Notes: generated from the sequence alone by a model not told the origin. DNA of 64,000 bases from JABCYV01 sp963696025 (GCA_963696025.1 CAVOII010000012.1:434001-498000); one strand, 5' to 3'. Shown: positions 36,646 through 45,623, counted from the first letter of the stretch. Program-made: numbers and translations.

Positions 36646-38013
36646 CTAAACCCTTAATCCCAGCAATCGCATCGCCTCTCCGACAATGTATATCGAACCG
36701 GTTACGACCAGGACGCCTTTCGTGCCGGCCAGCGCGCGGACCCGTTGCAATGCCGAGCAAACATCCGGCGCGTCTACCATCTCAGTCGCGGTGCGAGCGG
36801 CGGCCTCGCGAATTTCCTCCGGCGTGGCAGACCGGGGATTGTCGGCGCGCGTGACGATCACTCGCTCCGCCAGCGGGAACAGAATCTCTGCCATCTCGCC
36901 AATGGCTTTGTCACGCATGGCGCCAAAGACAAAGGTGAGCGGGCGATCTTCGTAACAGGATGACAAAGTCGATCGCAATGCCCACGCTCCGGCAGGATTA
37001 TGCGCCACATCGAAGACATACTCTGGCGAAACGCTGGTGGGCGGAATCACCTGAAAGCGTCCCGACCATCGCGTCTCGCGGATGCCCTGCTCGATCGATT
37101 GCGGAGTGATTGAGAACCCGCGCTTGTTGAGTTCCGCGGCCGTGGCAATTGCCAGGGCCACGTTCCGCAACTGATGTCGCCCTACAAGCGGAGTCTCGAC
37201 CAGAATCTGCTTCCCCATGACTTGCAGCGGATACCGGTAGACGGGACGACCAGTATCGTTCTTTGCGTCCCTTGCGCTGACTGTTAAGTACCCTGGACTT
37301 CCAGGCGAGACGGGCGGTACATACGGCACGGCACTTACACCCCGGGTACCCAGATCGAGAATCGTATTTCCGATGACGTCATTGGCTTGCGGCTGCTGGG
37401 GCAAAGTCACAACTACCGCACCCGGCCGAATGATACCCGCTTTTTCCCGCGCAATCTCCCCAACCGTCGCACCTAGAAATTTTTCATGGTCGAGCGAAAT
37501 GTCAGTGATGACGCTCACCAGCGGCTCGATGACATTGGTTGCGTCCAGCCGTCCGCCCATGCCCACTTCGAGTACCGCGATCTCAACCTTCCCTCGCCCA
37601 AAGTATTCGAACGCGATGGCGGTCAGCATCTCAAAGAAGCTGGGATGCCACGGCAATTCGTGTTCACCCACCAGCCGCTCCGCCGTCCGATCCACCATAT
37701 CGTGCAGCAGGGCAAATTCGTCGTCGCTGATGTCCTCGCCATTGATGCGGATGCGCTCGTTGATCCGCACCAGATGTGGCGAAGTGTAGAGACCGGTGCG
37801 AACACCCGAAGTTTGCAGGATGGAAGCCAGAGTTGCGGCAGTCGAGCCTTTGCCGTTCGTCCCCGCAATCAGCACGCCCGGAAATCGCCGCTCGGGATGC
37901 TCCAGCGCTGCCAACAGCACACGCATGTGCGTCAGATCGAACTTGTGCGATGGCGTCTGCGCCAGTTCGTGACCCAGCGCATACATGCGGGCAATGGCAG
38001 TTTCGTAAGACAT
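36646..38013 (-). CDS. folC: Bifunctional folylpolyglutamate / dihydrofolate synthase
   Basis: 455-residue Mur-ligase-superfamily enzyme that adds glutamate to dihydropteroate and to folates. LIAGTNGKGSTAATLASIL near residue 45 is the ATP P-loop; GLYTSPHLVRINERIRINGE near 72 is the FolC signature; EVGMGGRLDATNV near 145 is the second; VFDVAHNPAGAW near 335 lies in the C-terminal domain. Slightly longer than the ~430 typical because of a loop near residues 225-245. Start ATG 38013. Situated between accD and plsC, an order (accD-folC) seen in many bacteria. Confidence 0.95.
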   Translation of the reverse strand: MSYETAIARMYALGHELAQTPSHKFDLTHMRVLLAALEHPERRFPGVLIAGTNGKGSTAATLASILQTSGVRTGLYTSPHLVRINERIRINGEDISDDEFALLHDMVDRTAERLVGEHELPWHPSFFEMLTAIAFEYFGRGKVEIAVLEVGMGGRLDATNVIEPLVSVITDISLDHEKFLGATVGEIAREKAGIIRPGAVVVTLPQQPQANDVIGNTILDLGTRGVSAVPYVPPVSPGSPGYLTVSARDAKNDTGRPVYRYPLQVMGKQILVETPLVGRHQLRNVALAIATAAELNKRGFSITPQSIEQGIRETRWSGRFQVIPPTSVSPEYVFDVAHNPAGAWALRSTLSSCYEDRPLTFVFGAMRDKAIGEMAEILFPLAERVIVTRADNPRSATPEEIREAAARTATEMVDAPDVCSALQRVRALAGTKGVLVVTGSIYIVGEAMRLLGLRV

Positions 38014-38017
38014 CCCT

Positions 38018-38178
38018 AGTCGTCGGTCTTCAGTCGTCAGCCAACAAACTTAGGGTAACAGCTTCAATCAAAGGCTTCGAGTTCCTGCAATTGGAAGGTT
38101 CTTCGGCGAGGGTTGAAAGCAGAAGAGAACGATTTTGATGAACTAAGCCGACGACCGACGACCGACGGCCGACGACTG
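38018..38178. repeat. Inverted word repeats flanking the accD-folC gap
   Basis: GTCGTCGGTC (38019-38028) and CAGTCGTC (38031-38038) are matched in reverse by GACCGACGAC (38153-38162) and GACGACTG (38171-38178). The right block, a tandem of CGACGACC words, overlaps the last codons and stop of accD. The unique spacer (38041-38142) has no gene. Confidence 0.65.
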
Positions 38179-39015
38179 ATCCATAAACTCCAGCGCTCGC
38201 GCAATATACGGTTTGAGCTGCTTTCGCGGGACTACGGCGTCCAGCATGCCGTGCTCGAGCAGAAATTCACTTCGCTGAAAGCCCTGGGGGAGTTTCTGCC
38301 GGATGGTCTGCTCGATGACGCGCGGCCCAGCGAATCCGATCAGCGCGCCGGGCTCGGCAATGTTCAGATCGCCCAACATCGCGAAGGACGCCGTCACTCC
38401 TCCGGTGGTTGGATCGGTCAGCACTGAGATATAGGGCACTTTGGCTTCGTCCAGGCGCGCCAGCGCGGCCGATATCTTAGCCAATTGCATCAGGCTGACT
38501 ACCCCTTCCATCATGCGTGCTCCGCCCGACGCCGAAATAATGATAATGGGCGTCTTGGTCTCAGTCGCGTTCTCAATAGCTCGGGTGATTGCCTCGCCCA
38601 CCACTGCCCCCATGCTCCCGCCGATGAAAGCATATTCCATGGCACTCAGGATCACCGGCCGCCCACTCAGCTTGCCGCGCGCGTTGACCACCGCATCTTT
38701 CAGCCCAGTGTCGGCCTGAGCCTGTCTCAGGCGCGACGAGTACGCCTTCAAGTCGACGAATTTCAGCGGATCGGTCGAAACCAGGTTGGCGTCAAACACC
38801 TCGTAATCATTGTCGTCCAAGAGCTGTGCCAGACGGGTCCGGGCGTCAATCCGGAAATGCTTATCACACTTGGGACAGACATTCAGATTGTCTTCCAAGT
38901 CCTTTTTCCAGATGATCTGGCGGCAAGCCTCACACTTCACCCACAGCCCTTCGGTGCGGACTTTCTTCTCGCCCGAGGTGTCCAGCTCACCGGCTTGTCG
39001 CTTGAACCACGCCAT
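38143..39015 (-). CDS. accD: Acetyl-CoA carboxylase carboxyltransferase subunit beta
   Basis: About 290 residues from ATG 39015 (MAWFKRQAGELDTSGEKK). The N-terminal zinc ribbon reads C-x2-C (CEACRQI) and C-x2-C (CPKCDKHF) near residues 30-55. The crotonase-like carboxyltransferase core has YAFIGGSMGAVVGEAI near 140, ISASGGARMMEG near 165, and GPRVIEQTIRQKLPQGFQRS near 235. It transfers the carboxyl group from biotin to acetyl-CoA together with AccA, which is not in the window. The last residues (QSSAVGRRSSA) are encoded by a short-word repeat that also contains the stop codon. Upstream frame extension lies in another such repeat and is not counted. Confidence 0.94.
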   Translation of the reverse strand: MAWFKRQAGELDTSGEKKVRTEGLWVKCEACRQIIWKKDLEDNLNVCPKCDKHFRIDARTRLAQLLDDNDYEVFDANLVSTDPLKFVDLKAYSSRLRQAQADTGLKDAVVNARGKLSGRPVILSAMEYAFIGGSMGAVVGEAITRAIENATETKTPIIIISASGGARMMEGVVSLMQLAKISAALARLDEAKVPYISVLTDPTTGGVTASFAMLGDLNIAEPGALIGFAGPRVIEQTIRQKLPQGFQRSEFLLEHGMLDAVVPRKQLKPYIARALEFMDQSSAVGRRSSA

Positions 39016-39070
39016 ACGATAGTTGGTCGCTGGTCCCTGGTCCGCAGGCGAACGACGACGGCCAAGGAGC
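39016..39070. repeat. Word-type repeat upstream of accD
   Basis: TTGGTCGCTGGTCCCTGGTC followed by CGCAGGCGAACGACGACGGCC: variants of (G/T)GGTC(G/C)CTGGTC then CGACGACGG. Same style as the repeat at the accD stop. It separates accD from cobO on one strand. Confidence 0.5.
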
Positions 39071-39078
39071 AACGACGG

Positions 39079-39615
39079 TTAGTACTCGATTCCCCTCTGC
39101 GCCATCACGCCTTTCTCATAAGCATGTTTCAGCTGGCGCATTTCGGTTACAGTGTCAGCAAGTTCAATAATTGTCGGATGCGCATTCCGCCCCGTCAAGA
39201 TAACGTGCACCATTTCTGGCTTCTTCTTCAGACTCTCCACAACCTTTGCCGCGTCGAGCATTCCATAACTGATGGCGTAATTAATCTCGTCCAGGATGAC
39301 CAAGTCCCACTCGCCGGCGTGGATCGCACGCTCCGCCTCCGACCATGCCTCTTCGACCATGCGCACATCTTCCGGATCAGGCTTCTCCGCGCCGACCTTC
39401 ACGAAGCCCCGTCCCATCTGCTTCATGACAAATTTGTCGCCAAACGCCTTCACCGCGTCCAATTCGCCGTAATGCCAGGAACCTTTCAGAAACTGCAGCA
39501 TCAGCACGCGCATACCCTGGCCGACGGCCCGTAACGCCGTGCCCATGGCAGCAGTGGTCTTACCCTTACCCGGGCCGGTATTCACGATGATGAGGCCACG
39601 GCGGATATCCGGCAT
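39079..39615 (-). CDS. cobO: Cob(I)alamin adenosyltransferase (CobA/CobO/BtuR type)
   Basis: 178 residues from ATG 39615 (MPDIRRGLIIVNTGPGKGKT); an extra 23 codons upstream look non-coding. The P-loop NTGPGKGKTTAAMGTALRA near residue 11 binds ATP in the reversed orientation of this family. MLQFLKGSWHYGELDAV near 45, WDLVILDEINYAISYG near 112 and VILTGRNAHP near 145 are typical. The enzyme adenosylates cob(I)alamin or corrinoid precursors. No other cobalamin gene is nearby, so it may serve salvage. Downstream of the small coiled protein gene. Confidence 0.92.
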   Translation of the reverse strand: MPDIRRGLIIVNTGPGKGKTTAAMGTALRAVGQGMRVLMLQFLKGSWHYGELDAVKAFGDKFVMKQMGRGFVKVGAEKPDPEDVRMVEEAWSEAERAIHAGEWDLVILDEINYAISYGMLDAAKVVESLKKKPEMVHVILTGRNAHPTIIELADTVTEMRQLKHAYEKGVMAQRGIEY

Positions 39616-39787
39616 AGCAGGCGAATCTTTGATTGTACCTGTTCGGGAGGTTGGGCGGGTGGGATGCCTAGGCTCAAGGGGCAAGAGTCCCCTGCGAGTT
39701 ATTCCGATGGACTGGGAGGAACCCCTAATCCTGCTGTGAATAAGGGAGGGCTACTGTCTTCGCCTAGGCGTCAATCAGATTCCCAGC

Positions 39788-39952
39788 CTAGGGCATCTCA
39801 ATTACTTGCCGCAGATCCACTTTTTGCTCGTGGATGGCCTTGGGCGGCTCATCCCCCAGCAGCTTCACGGTGATCCGCAGGGCGTCTACTTCTTTTTTCA
39901 CCCGCAGCATTTCCTGCTCTTTGATCCGAAGAACTTCCAGCGGATTTCTCAT
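39788..39952 (-). CDS. Small coiled-coil protein (54 residues), unknown function
   Basis: From ATG 39952: MRNPLEVLRIKEQEMLRVKK, then EVDALRITVKLLGDEPP and a short polar end. Residues 5-35 show a heptad pattern with many charged positions, consistent with one amphipathic helix or coiled coil. I recall small proteins of this type (xNPL-x-VLR-x-KE) in Acidobacteriota, but cannot confirm. The frame also allows an earlier ATG at 39976. It lies between cobO and rlmH on the same strand. Function unknown. Confidence 0.55.
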   Translation of the reverse strand: MRNPLEVLRIKEQEMLRVKKEVDALRITVKLLGDEPPKAIHEQKVDLRQVIEMP

Positions 39953-40074
39953 GGCACACGTCCTTGGGGCCAGCATGAATGCTTAGCGATCTTCCGCTCA
40001 GTCCGATTCACTTTAGTGGGGCGCCTACCTACGTGGAACATCACGAAGGTACACGTCTGATTTCCTGAGAGATC

Positions 40075-40518
40075 TCAGTGTCCCGAATGGTAGGGATGAC
40101 CCTTCAGGATGGTGAACGCACGATAAAGCTGCTCCAGGAGGACGATCCTGGCTAACTCATGGGCCAGCGTCATCTTACCCAGCGAGAGCAGTAGCGCCGC
40201 CGACCTCCGGGCCTCTTCTGTGAATCCGTCCGCCGGTCCCACCGCGAACAGCAGCGGCAGCGAATTTCGTTCCTGATATTCGCGGAGAAACTTGGCCAGG
40301 TCTTCGGAAGAAAGCTGCTTTCCTCCGGCATCCAGAAGAACCAGGGTATGCCTTCCATTACGCGTCTTTGTATCAGACAGCTTCATCAGCGCCGCCTCGT
40401 CCTTGAGACTCACGCCTTCGAGCTCACAGTAACGCGCTAGCCGCTTGAGATACTCGTCCGTCAGGGCTTGGATCGCAGGCTCTTTCGTCTTGCCAATCCA
40501 GGCGATTTTGAGCTTCAC
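40075..40518 (-). CDS. rlmH: 23S rRNA (pseudouridine-1915-N3) methyltransferase RlmH
   Basis: 147 residues, near the usual ~155. SPOUT-fold methyltransferase acting on the decoding-centre helix 69 in assembled 70S ribosomes. MKLKIAWIGKTKEPAIQALT starts the protein; LLDAGGKQLSSEDLAKFLRE near 78, LLFAVGPADGFTEEARRSA near 102 (SAM-binding glycine loop) and the C-terminal HELARIVLLEQLYRAFTILK with the YHSGH-type end are canonical. Third gene of nadD-rsfS-rlmH. Confidence 0.95.
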   Translation of the reverse strand: MKLKIAWIGKTKEPAIQALTDEYLKRLARYCELEGVSLKDEAALMKLSDTKTRNGRHTLVLLDAGGKQLSSEDLAKFLREYQERNSLPLLFAVGPADGFTEEARRSAALLLSLGKMTLAHELARIVLLEQLYRAFTILKGHPYHSGH

Positions 40519-40571
40519 GGCGAAGATTCAACGAAGATTTTCAGATCGACCGAGGCTTCGTCAAAAAAAAC

Positions 40572-40991
40572 TTATGCCCGCTTCTTTCTCAGGCTTCGCA
40601 CCGGGGTGCGCTTTCCCCTGACGGGGGCTCCCGCAAGTTCAGCCGGCTCCATTCTCTTGGCTGACTTCCACAGCCGCTCGAGATCGTAATATTTGCGCGC
40701 CTTTTCCGAGAAAATATGGACCACAAAATCCACGTAATCCAGCAAGACCCACTCCGCCTGCTTGTAGCCCTCAATGTGGGTTGCCCGGAGGCCGGTTCTC
40801 TCCAAACGCTCTTCTACTCCATCAGAGATAGCCTGAACCTGTCGCGGATTGGTTCCGTTACACACCACGAAGTAGTCGGTGAACGCCCCCGATCCTTCTT
40901 CCATTTCCAGTATGCTGATTTCTTCTGCCTTCTTCTCCCGGCAGGCCCTGATGGCTTCTGATACTTGCTGTTTCAGTATGTTCTTCTTCAT
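40572..40991 (-). CDS. rsfS: Ribosomal silencing factor RsfS
   Basis: About 139 residues from ATG 40991 (MKKNILKQQVSEAIRACREK). The RsfS core is clear: KKAEEISILEMEEGSGAFTD, YFVVCNGTNPRQVQAISDGV, and EWVLLDYVDFVVHIFSEKAR near residue 85. It binds L14 and blocks subunit joining when nutrients are short. A basic tail (GAPVRGKRTPVRSLRKKRA) of about 25 residues extends past the normal end. Located between nadD and rlmH as in many bacteria. Confidence 0.94.
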   Translation of the reverse strand: MKKNILKQQVSEAIRACREKKAEEISILEMEEGSGAFTDYFVVCNGTNPRQVQAISDGVEERLERTGLRATHIEGYKQAEWVLLDYVDFVVHIFSEKARKYYDLERLWKSAKRMEPAELAGAPVRGKRTPVRSLRKKRA

Positions 40992-41077
40992 GCAGTGTTC
41001 GGATCTTGCTGGTTGTGCCCGTCCATTGTAAATGGAACTGATTTCCACCGCCGCTGCCTTGATCTTACTGACGCGAT

Positions 41078-41794
41078 TCAGCTGTAGTCGAGTCCGAGTT
41101 TCTTGATGTACGTCTCCACTTCGGGATCGACAAACTTCTTCAACGATTGCTTAGCTGCTATGGCGTCCCGGATGGCTGTCGCCGAGACCGCTTGATGTAC
41201 ATTGTCGAGAAGGTGCACTGTGACTCCATTCAACACCAGGTCTCCTTTGGCTGGTTGCTTCGCGAACGGCTTGGTCACAGCCTCCGCCGGTCGCAGACTT
41301 GGCGGCAGGGCATTGGCCACATCCGCCAGTGAATATCCCGGACGGCTGGCCACGACAAATTCGCATTCTTGAAATAGCGCTTCGGCCTGGTGCCATTTCG
41401 CGATTTCATCGAAAGCATCGACGCCGATTAAAAAAAACAAGCGGTCACTCTTCTTGAGAGATTGCTTCAAACGCCTTACCGTATCGATGCTGTAATTCGG
41501 TTCTACATCGGTCGGTTCCGATTGCCGCCCTTTGCCGCGTCTCGCTTCGATCGGCGTTGCATTGGGAGCTTCCAGAAGGGAGGGCACAAATGCTTTGTTG
41601 CCCATTGTTGCCAGCACAACCATTGCGTAGCGATGTACAAACGGAGTGACCGGTTGCCGCTGCTTGTGGGGAGGAACGCTTGCCGGAACAAAATAAATGC
41701 GGCCGAGTTGGAGCCGTTCCTGCGCCGCTCGGGCCAAGGCAATGTGCCCGTTGTGGATGGGGTCGAAGGTTCCGCCGAAAAGACCAACATTCAT
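41078..41794 (-). CDS. nadD: Nicotinate-nucleotide adenylyltransferase
   Basis: 238 residues. NAD biosynthesis enzyme forming deamido-NAD from nicotinate mononucleotide and ATP. The nucleotidyl-transferase motif GLFGGTFDPIHNGHIALARA lies at residues 4-23, with the H-x-GH site; FVPASVPPHKQRQP near 36 and LFFLIGVDAFDEIAKWHQ near 125 are typical; the end contains AVSATAIRDAI (the S-x-T-x-IR motif). An insert near residues 80-95 (ARRGKGRQSEPTD) is slightly unusual. First gene of nadD-rsfS-rlmH. Confidence 0.94.
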   Translation of the reverse strand: MNVGLFGGTFDPIHNGHIALARAAQERLQLGRIYFVPASVPPHKQRQPVTPFVHRYAMVVLATMGNKAFVPSLLEAPNATPIEARRGKGRQSEPTDVEPNYSIDTVRRLKQSLKKSDRLFFLIGVDAFDEIAKWHQAEALFQECEFVVASRPGYSLADVANALPPSLRPAEAVTKPFAKQPAKGDLVLNGVTVHLLDNVHQAVSATAIRDAIAAKQSLKKFVDPEVETYIKKLGLDYS

Positions 41795-42073
41795 TTTCTG
41801 TAATGCCGGCGTTCCCGCTGGCCTCCTAGATCGCGCTCAGGTCACCCGAAAGATGCTCGTCGTTCCGAGTTTTCGACTCACCGCTGGCGAGTTTTTCACT
41901 GGTAGTTTAGAAGATTTTGATTTGTGCGCCCGCCGTAGTCATCTGCCACCCGGAATGCTGGCGAAAGGTTGCCTGCTCAGACTCTCCCTCATGGTCATTG
42001 GCAACTGGGCACTCATCGCATGAACTACCGTAACTCGCAGCTATCCAATTTCGGGAATTAGGATTAGATCAGT

Positions 42074-44341
42074 ATGCGAGTGAAGCTCCCCCTTCTCCGC
42101 ACACGTTTTGTTCCTCCGGCTCGGGCCCCCATCCTCCGATACGGAGTCGCCGTTCTCAGCATCATTCTCGCACTGATTCCAGCATTCCTGCTTTCTGATG
42201 TGGTCGAAAGCCGCCTGGTGGTGTTCGCGGTCGCGATCATGGTCAGTGCCTGGTACGGCGGCTGGAAACCCGGCCTGGTGGCCACCGCCTTCGCTCTGAC
42301 TGTGATCGCCTATTTCTCACTATCCAATGCCCGCACCCAGGCAGATTACCGGCAGGCCATCATACATGTGGCGCTGTTCGTGTTCGTCGCCCTTTTGATT
42401 TGCTGGTTCAACGCAGCGCTACGCTCAGCCCAGGAAGGATTGCGCCGCTCGGAAATCAACTTTCGTTCCCTGGTGACCAATGCCCCTTACGGGGTCTGCC
42501 GCTGCGCTTCCACAGGCACTCTGCTCGACGTGAACCCCGCCCTTGTAACCATGCTGGGATATGGATCTGGTACACAACTTGTGGGCAGCAACGTGGCCAA
42601 TCTGTATGGCGACTCCCAGCAGTACTTCATCCTCGCCGATTACTTTCGCTCTCTGCAGAAATTTGACGGACTGGTAGCGGAGTGGAGAAAGAAGGACGGG
42701 AGTTCCATTATTGTGCGGCTTTCCGGACGCGCCATGCGCGGGGAGAAAAATGCTATCTTCTTCGAACTCTTCACCGAAGACGTGACCGAGCGTCGGGCGC
42801 TGGAACAGCAGCTCCGCCAGGCCCAAAAAATGGAAGCCATCGGCCGGCTCGCCGGCGGCATTGCGCACGACTTCAATAACCTGCTCATGGTCATCTCCGG
42901 CTACGGTGAGTTTTTGCTGGAGCGCATCGGTACGGACCCGGCTCTCCGCGCCCCCGCGCAAGAGATTGCCAACGCAGCCGAGCGCGCAACTGGGCTCACC
43001 CGCCAGCTTCTCGCCTTCAGCCGCAAGCAGATGCTCGCCCCCAAGGTGATGGACCTCAACGGTGTGGTCACCGAAAACCTGAAAATGCTGACACGGTTGA
43101 TCGGCGAGGACATTGACCTGGTCATGGTTCCGGGCGCGGAACTGGGCGCGGTCAAGGCCGATCCCGGCCAGATCGAACAAGTCATCATGAATCTGGCGGT
43201 GAATGCACGCGACGCCATGCCTCATGGAGGCAAGCTCACCATCGAGACTGCCAATGTCACCCTGGACGAAAACTACGCCCGTTTCCACGCCCCGGTAAAA
43301 CCAGGTGAGTACGTGATGCTGGCGATCAGTGACACTGGCTTGGGCATGGATACTGAGACTCAGTCCCACATCTTCGAACCGTTTTTCACGACCAAGGGGC
43401 CGAGAGGCACGGGCCTAGGGCTGTCGACCGTCTATGGCATCGTCAAACAGAGCGAAGGTTACATCTGGGTCTACAGCGAACATGGCAAGGGAACATCATT
43501 TAAAGTCTACCTGCCACGAGTGAGCGCAACCGGAGAAGCCGTCGCGGTCCAGTCTGCCGTCAGTGTCTCAAAACCCGGTCTGGGCGATGAGACCATCCTG
43601 ATCGTCGAGGATGAACCCAATCTTCGACGGCTTGCTCGCCAGGCTCTCGAGAGCCAGGGTTACGCGGTGCTCGACGCCGCGGATGGCGCCAGCGCAATTC
43701 AAGTTTCCAATTCTCATCAAGGCCCCATTCATCTGCTTTTGACCGACGTCATAATGCCGGGAATGAACGGGCGCGAACTGGCTCTGCGCATCTCCTCTCT
43801 GCGGCCCGAAACCCGCGTGCTCTATATGTCGGGCTACACCGAGAATGCGATCGGCCACAACGGCACTCTGGACGAGGGCATCACTCTGCTCCAGAAGCCC
43901 TTTACCCTCCCCGCCCTGAAAGCCAAAGTGCGGGAGGTGCTGGACACACCGCTCCCCCAGGAGGTCACGATGTCTGCTCGCTCTTTAGGAACAGGTCGCG
44001 CCCGGGAAAAGCTTTCTCCCTTCCGCGCCCAGCGATTCAAACTCCAATTGCCGCTAAAATACCGCCAGCTCGGGGAAAACGATTGGCGCACCGGCACTAC
44101 TGAAAACATCAGCCGCTCGGGAATGTTGTTTCGGGCGGAGGAAGCAATTCCAACCAACGTGCAGCTTGAGATCAATCTGGTGCTGCCTGCGGAGATTGCA
44201 GGACTATCAGCGGCGGAAGTTATTTGCCGTGGGGAGGTGGTACGCACTGTAGAACCCGACGCGTCTACTATGCACCCCGCTCTTGCCGCGAAAATCCTGC
44301 AATACCACTTTCAGCACGGTTCGCAGATTCCCGACGCCTGA
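42074..44341 (+). CDS. Membrane hybrid histidine kinase with REC and PilZ domains
   Basis: 755 residues with five regions. A DUF4118 (KdpD-like) membrane region of about four helices covers ~20-115 (AVLSIILALIPAFLLSD, SAWYGGWKPGLVATAFAL). A PAS domain follows (~130-250). HisKA: AGGIAHDFNNLLMVISGYGE near 262 with the phospho-His. HATPase: QVIMNLAVNARDAM near 372 (N box), DTGLGMD and GTGLGLSTVYGIVKQ. REC: ILIVEDEPNLRRL near 510 and LLLTDVIMPGMNG near 560 with the phospho-Asp. The last ~110 residues are a PilZ domain (RAQRFKLQLPLKYRQ; NISRSG matching N-x-SxxG), which may bind c-di-GMP. No output partner is adjacent. Followed by an intrinsic terminator. Confidence 0.9.
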   Translation: MRVKLPLLRTRFVPPARAPILRYGVAVLSIILALIPAFLLSDVVESRLVVFAVAIMVSAWYGGWKPGLVATAFALTVIAYFSLSNARTQADYRQAIIHVALFVFVALLICWFNAALRSAQEGLRRSEINFRSLVTNAPYGVCRCASTGTLLDVNPALVTMLGYGSGTQLVGSNVANLYGDSQQYFILADYFRSLQKFDGLVAEWRKKDGSSIIVRLSGRAMRGEKNAIFFELFTEDVTERRALEQQLRQAQKMEAIGRLAGGIAHDFNNLLMVISGYGEFLLERIGTDPALRAPAQEIANAAERATGLTRQLLAFSRKQMLAPKVMDLNGVVTENLKMLTRLIGEDIDLVMVPGAELGAVKADPGQIEQVIMNLAVNARDAMPHGGKLTIETANVTLDENYARFHAPVKPGEYVMLAISDTGLGMDTETQSHIFEPFFTTKGPRGTGLGLSTVYGIVKQSEGYIWVYSEHGKGTSFKVYLPRVSATGEAVAVQSAVSVSKPGLGDETILIVEDEPNLRRLARQALESQGYAVLDAADGASAIQVSNSHQGPIHLLLTDVIMPGMNGRELALRISSLRPETRVLYMSGYTENAIGHNGTLDEGITLLQKPFTLPALKAKVREVLDTPLPQEVTMSARSLGTGRAREKLSPFRAQRFKLQLPLKYRQLGENDWRTGTTENISRSGMLFRAEEAIPTNVQLEINLVLPAEIAGLSAAEVICRGEVVRTVEPDASTMHPALAAKILQYHFQHGSQIPDA

Positions 44342-44351
44342 GACGGCCATG

Positions 44352-44381
44352 AAAAGGCGGTCCACTGCGGCCGCCTTTTTA
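44352..44381. terminator. Intrinsic terminator after the hybrid kinase gene
   Basis: AAAAGGCGG (44352-44360) pairs with CCGCCTTTT (44371-44379), a 9-bp stem with a 10-base loop, ending in a T-run on the plus strand 10 bases after the stop codon. The symmetric A/T flanks allow it to work for obgE (minus strand) too. Just beyond, near 44385-44412, a CTCTGAGCACAGAGAACCAC word-type stretch is present. Confidence 0.8.
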
Positions 44382-44428
44382 CTTCTCTCTGAGCACAGAG
44401 AACCACGAACTGGGGACTAAGTATCCTG

Positions 44429-45526
44429 TTACTTCGCGCTTCTCTGCTCCTCCGGCGAAAGGTCGGCCCGCGCTGAGACTAAACGTTCTTTTTGCGGCCC
44501 CCCGCCCGAAGTCTGCAGCCTGACTTCCTCTATTTTCTCCGCCATCGCGTACATCAAGTCGTCAATGCCTTTGCCGGTCACGGCAGAGATGGGAAACAGC
44601 TCCAGCCCTTCGTTTTTGCAATAGCGTTTCAGCTTCGCCAGCTTGTCTTTGTTGACGATATCTATCTTAGAAGCCACCATGATCATGGGTTTGCCTTCCA
44701 GGTGCGCTCCGAAGTTCTGCAATTCTCCACGGATGACTTTGACATCCTTCACTGGATCGGGTCGTCCGCTCGCATCCGAGACATCAACCATATGGACCAG
44801 TAGTCGCGTGCGTTCGATGTGCCGCAGGAACTGTGTGCCCAAACCGGAGCCGGTATGTGCTCCTTCGATGAGCCCCGGAATATCAGCGACTACGAAGCTC
44901 TTTTCCGTCGGCGGCTTCCCGACCATCACCACACCCAGGTTTGGCTGCAATGTGGTGAAAGGATAGTCAGCGATCTTCGGCCGTGCCGCGGAGATGCGCG
45001 AGATCAGCGTGGACTTTCCAACATTCGGATATCCCACCAGACCCACATCCGCCAGCAGCTTCAGCTCCAGCCGGAACGTGCGCTCCTCCCCTGGCCGGCC
45101 ATCCTCCTGCTCACGCGGTGCCTGATGTGTGGAAGTTGCAAACCGCGCATTCCCTCGCCCACCGCGACCGCCTTGGGCAATGACGATCCGTTCATCCGGA
45201 TCCGAAAAATCATGTATTTTCTCCCCCGTGTCCGCATCGTAAACAATCGTGCCGACCGGAACTTTGAGAAGGACATCGACTCCCTCGCGCCCTGTCCGGT
45301 TGGAGCCTTCGCCGTGGCGCCCGCGCTGCGCCTTGTACTCTGGATTGAAGCGGAAATGCACCAGGGTGTTGTGGCGTTCACTCGATTCCATAATGACGTC
45401 GCCGCCTTTGCCTCCATCCCCTCCAGACGGGCCTCCGCGCGGAACAAACTTCTCCCGCCGGAACGCGACGCAGCCATTGCCGCCATCGCCCGCCTTCACC
45501 CGGATTGTGGCTTCATCAATGAACAT
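44429..45526 (-). CDS. obgE: GTPase Obg
   Basis: 365 residues. Glycine-rich Obg domain at the N terminus (GDGGNGCVAFRREKFVPRGG near 14, GGDGGKGGDVIM), then the G domain: G1 GLVGYPNVGKSTLISRISAA near 160, G3 VADIPGLIEGAHTG near 208, G4 VASKIDIV near 280, G5 near ISAVTGKGI. A short C-terminal tail replaces the OCT domain of some family members. Obg assists 50S assembly and links growth to ppGpp. Downstream of rplU and rpmA as usual, but the normal next gene nadD is separated from it by the oppositely oriented kinase gene. Confidence 0.95.
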   Translation of the reverse strand: MFIDEATIRVKAGDGGNGCVAFRREKFVPRGGPSGGDGGKGGDVIMESSERHNTLVHFRFNPEYKAQRGRHGEGSNRTGREGVDVLLKVPVGTIVYDADTGEKIHDFSDPDERIVIAQGGRGGRGNARFATSTHQAPREQEDGRPGEERTFRLELKLLADVGLVGYPNVGKSTLISRISAARPKIADYPFTTLQPNLGVVMVGKPPTEKSFVVADIPGLIEGAHTGSGLGTQFLRHIERTRLLVHMVDVSDASGRPDPVKDVKVIRGELQNFGAHLEGKPMIMVASKIDIVNKDKLAKLKRYCKNEGLELFPISAVTGKGIDDLMYAMAEKIEEVRLQTSGGGPQKERLVSARADLSPEEQRSAK

Positions 45527-45554
45527 GCATCAATCATTGGTACCATTGAACCAC

Positions 45555-45580
45555 AAAAAAGCCTCGACCGAAGCCGAGGC
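45555..45580 (-). terminator. Intrinsic terminator/attenuator between rpmA and obgE
   Basis: On the minus strand GCCTCG (45580-45575) pairs with CGAGGC (45566-45561) around an 8-base loop, followed by TTTTTT (45560-45555). It lies 43 bases after the rpmA stop and 28 bases before the obgE start, so it could partly uncouple GTPase from ribosomal-protein expression. Confidence 0.7.
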
Positions 45581-45623
45581 GGTGTGGCGCGGACGCGCTC
45601 GCCCGCCCTGATATCGAAAGTCC

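Noticed and set aside
38485..39534. 349-codon open frame opposite accD and cobO
   Set aside because: Spans two well-supported genes on the other strand.
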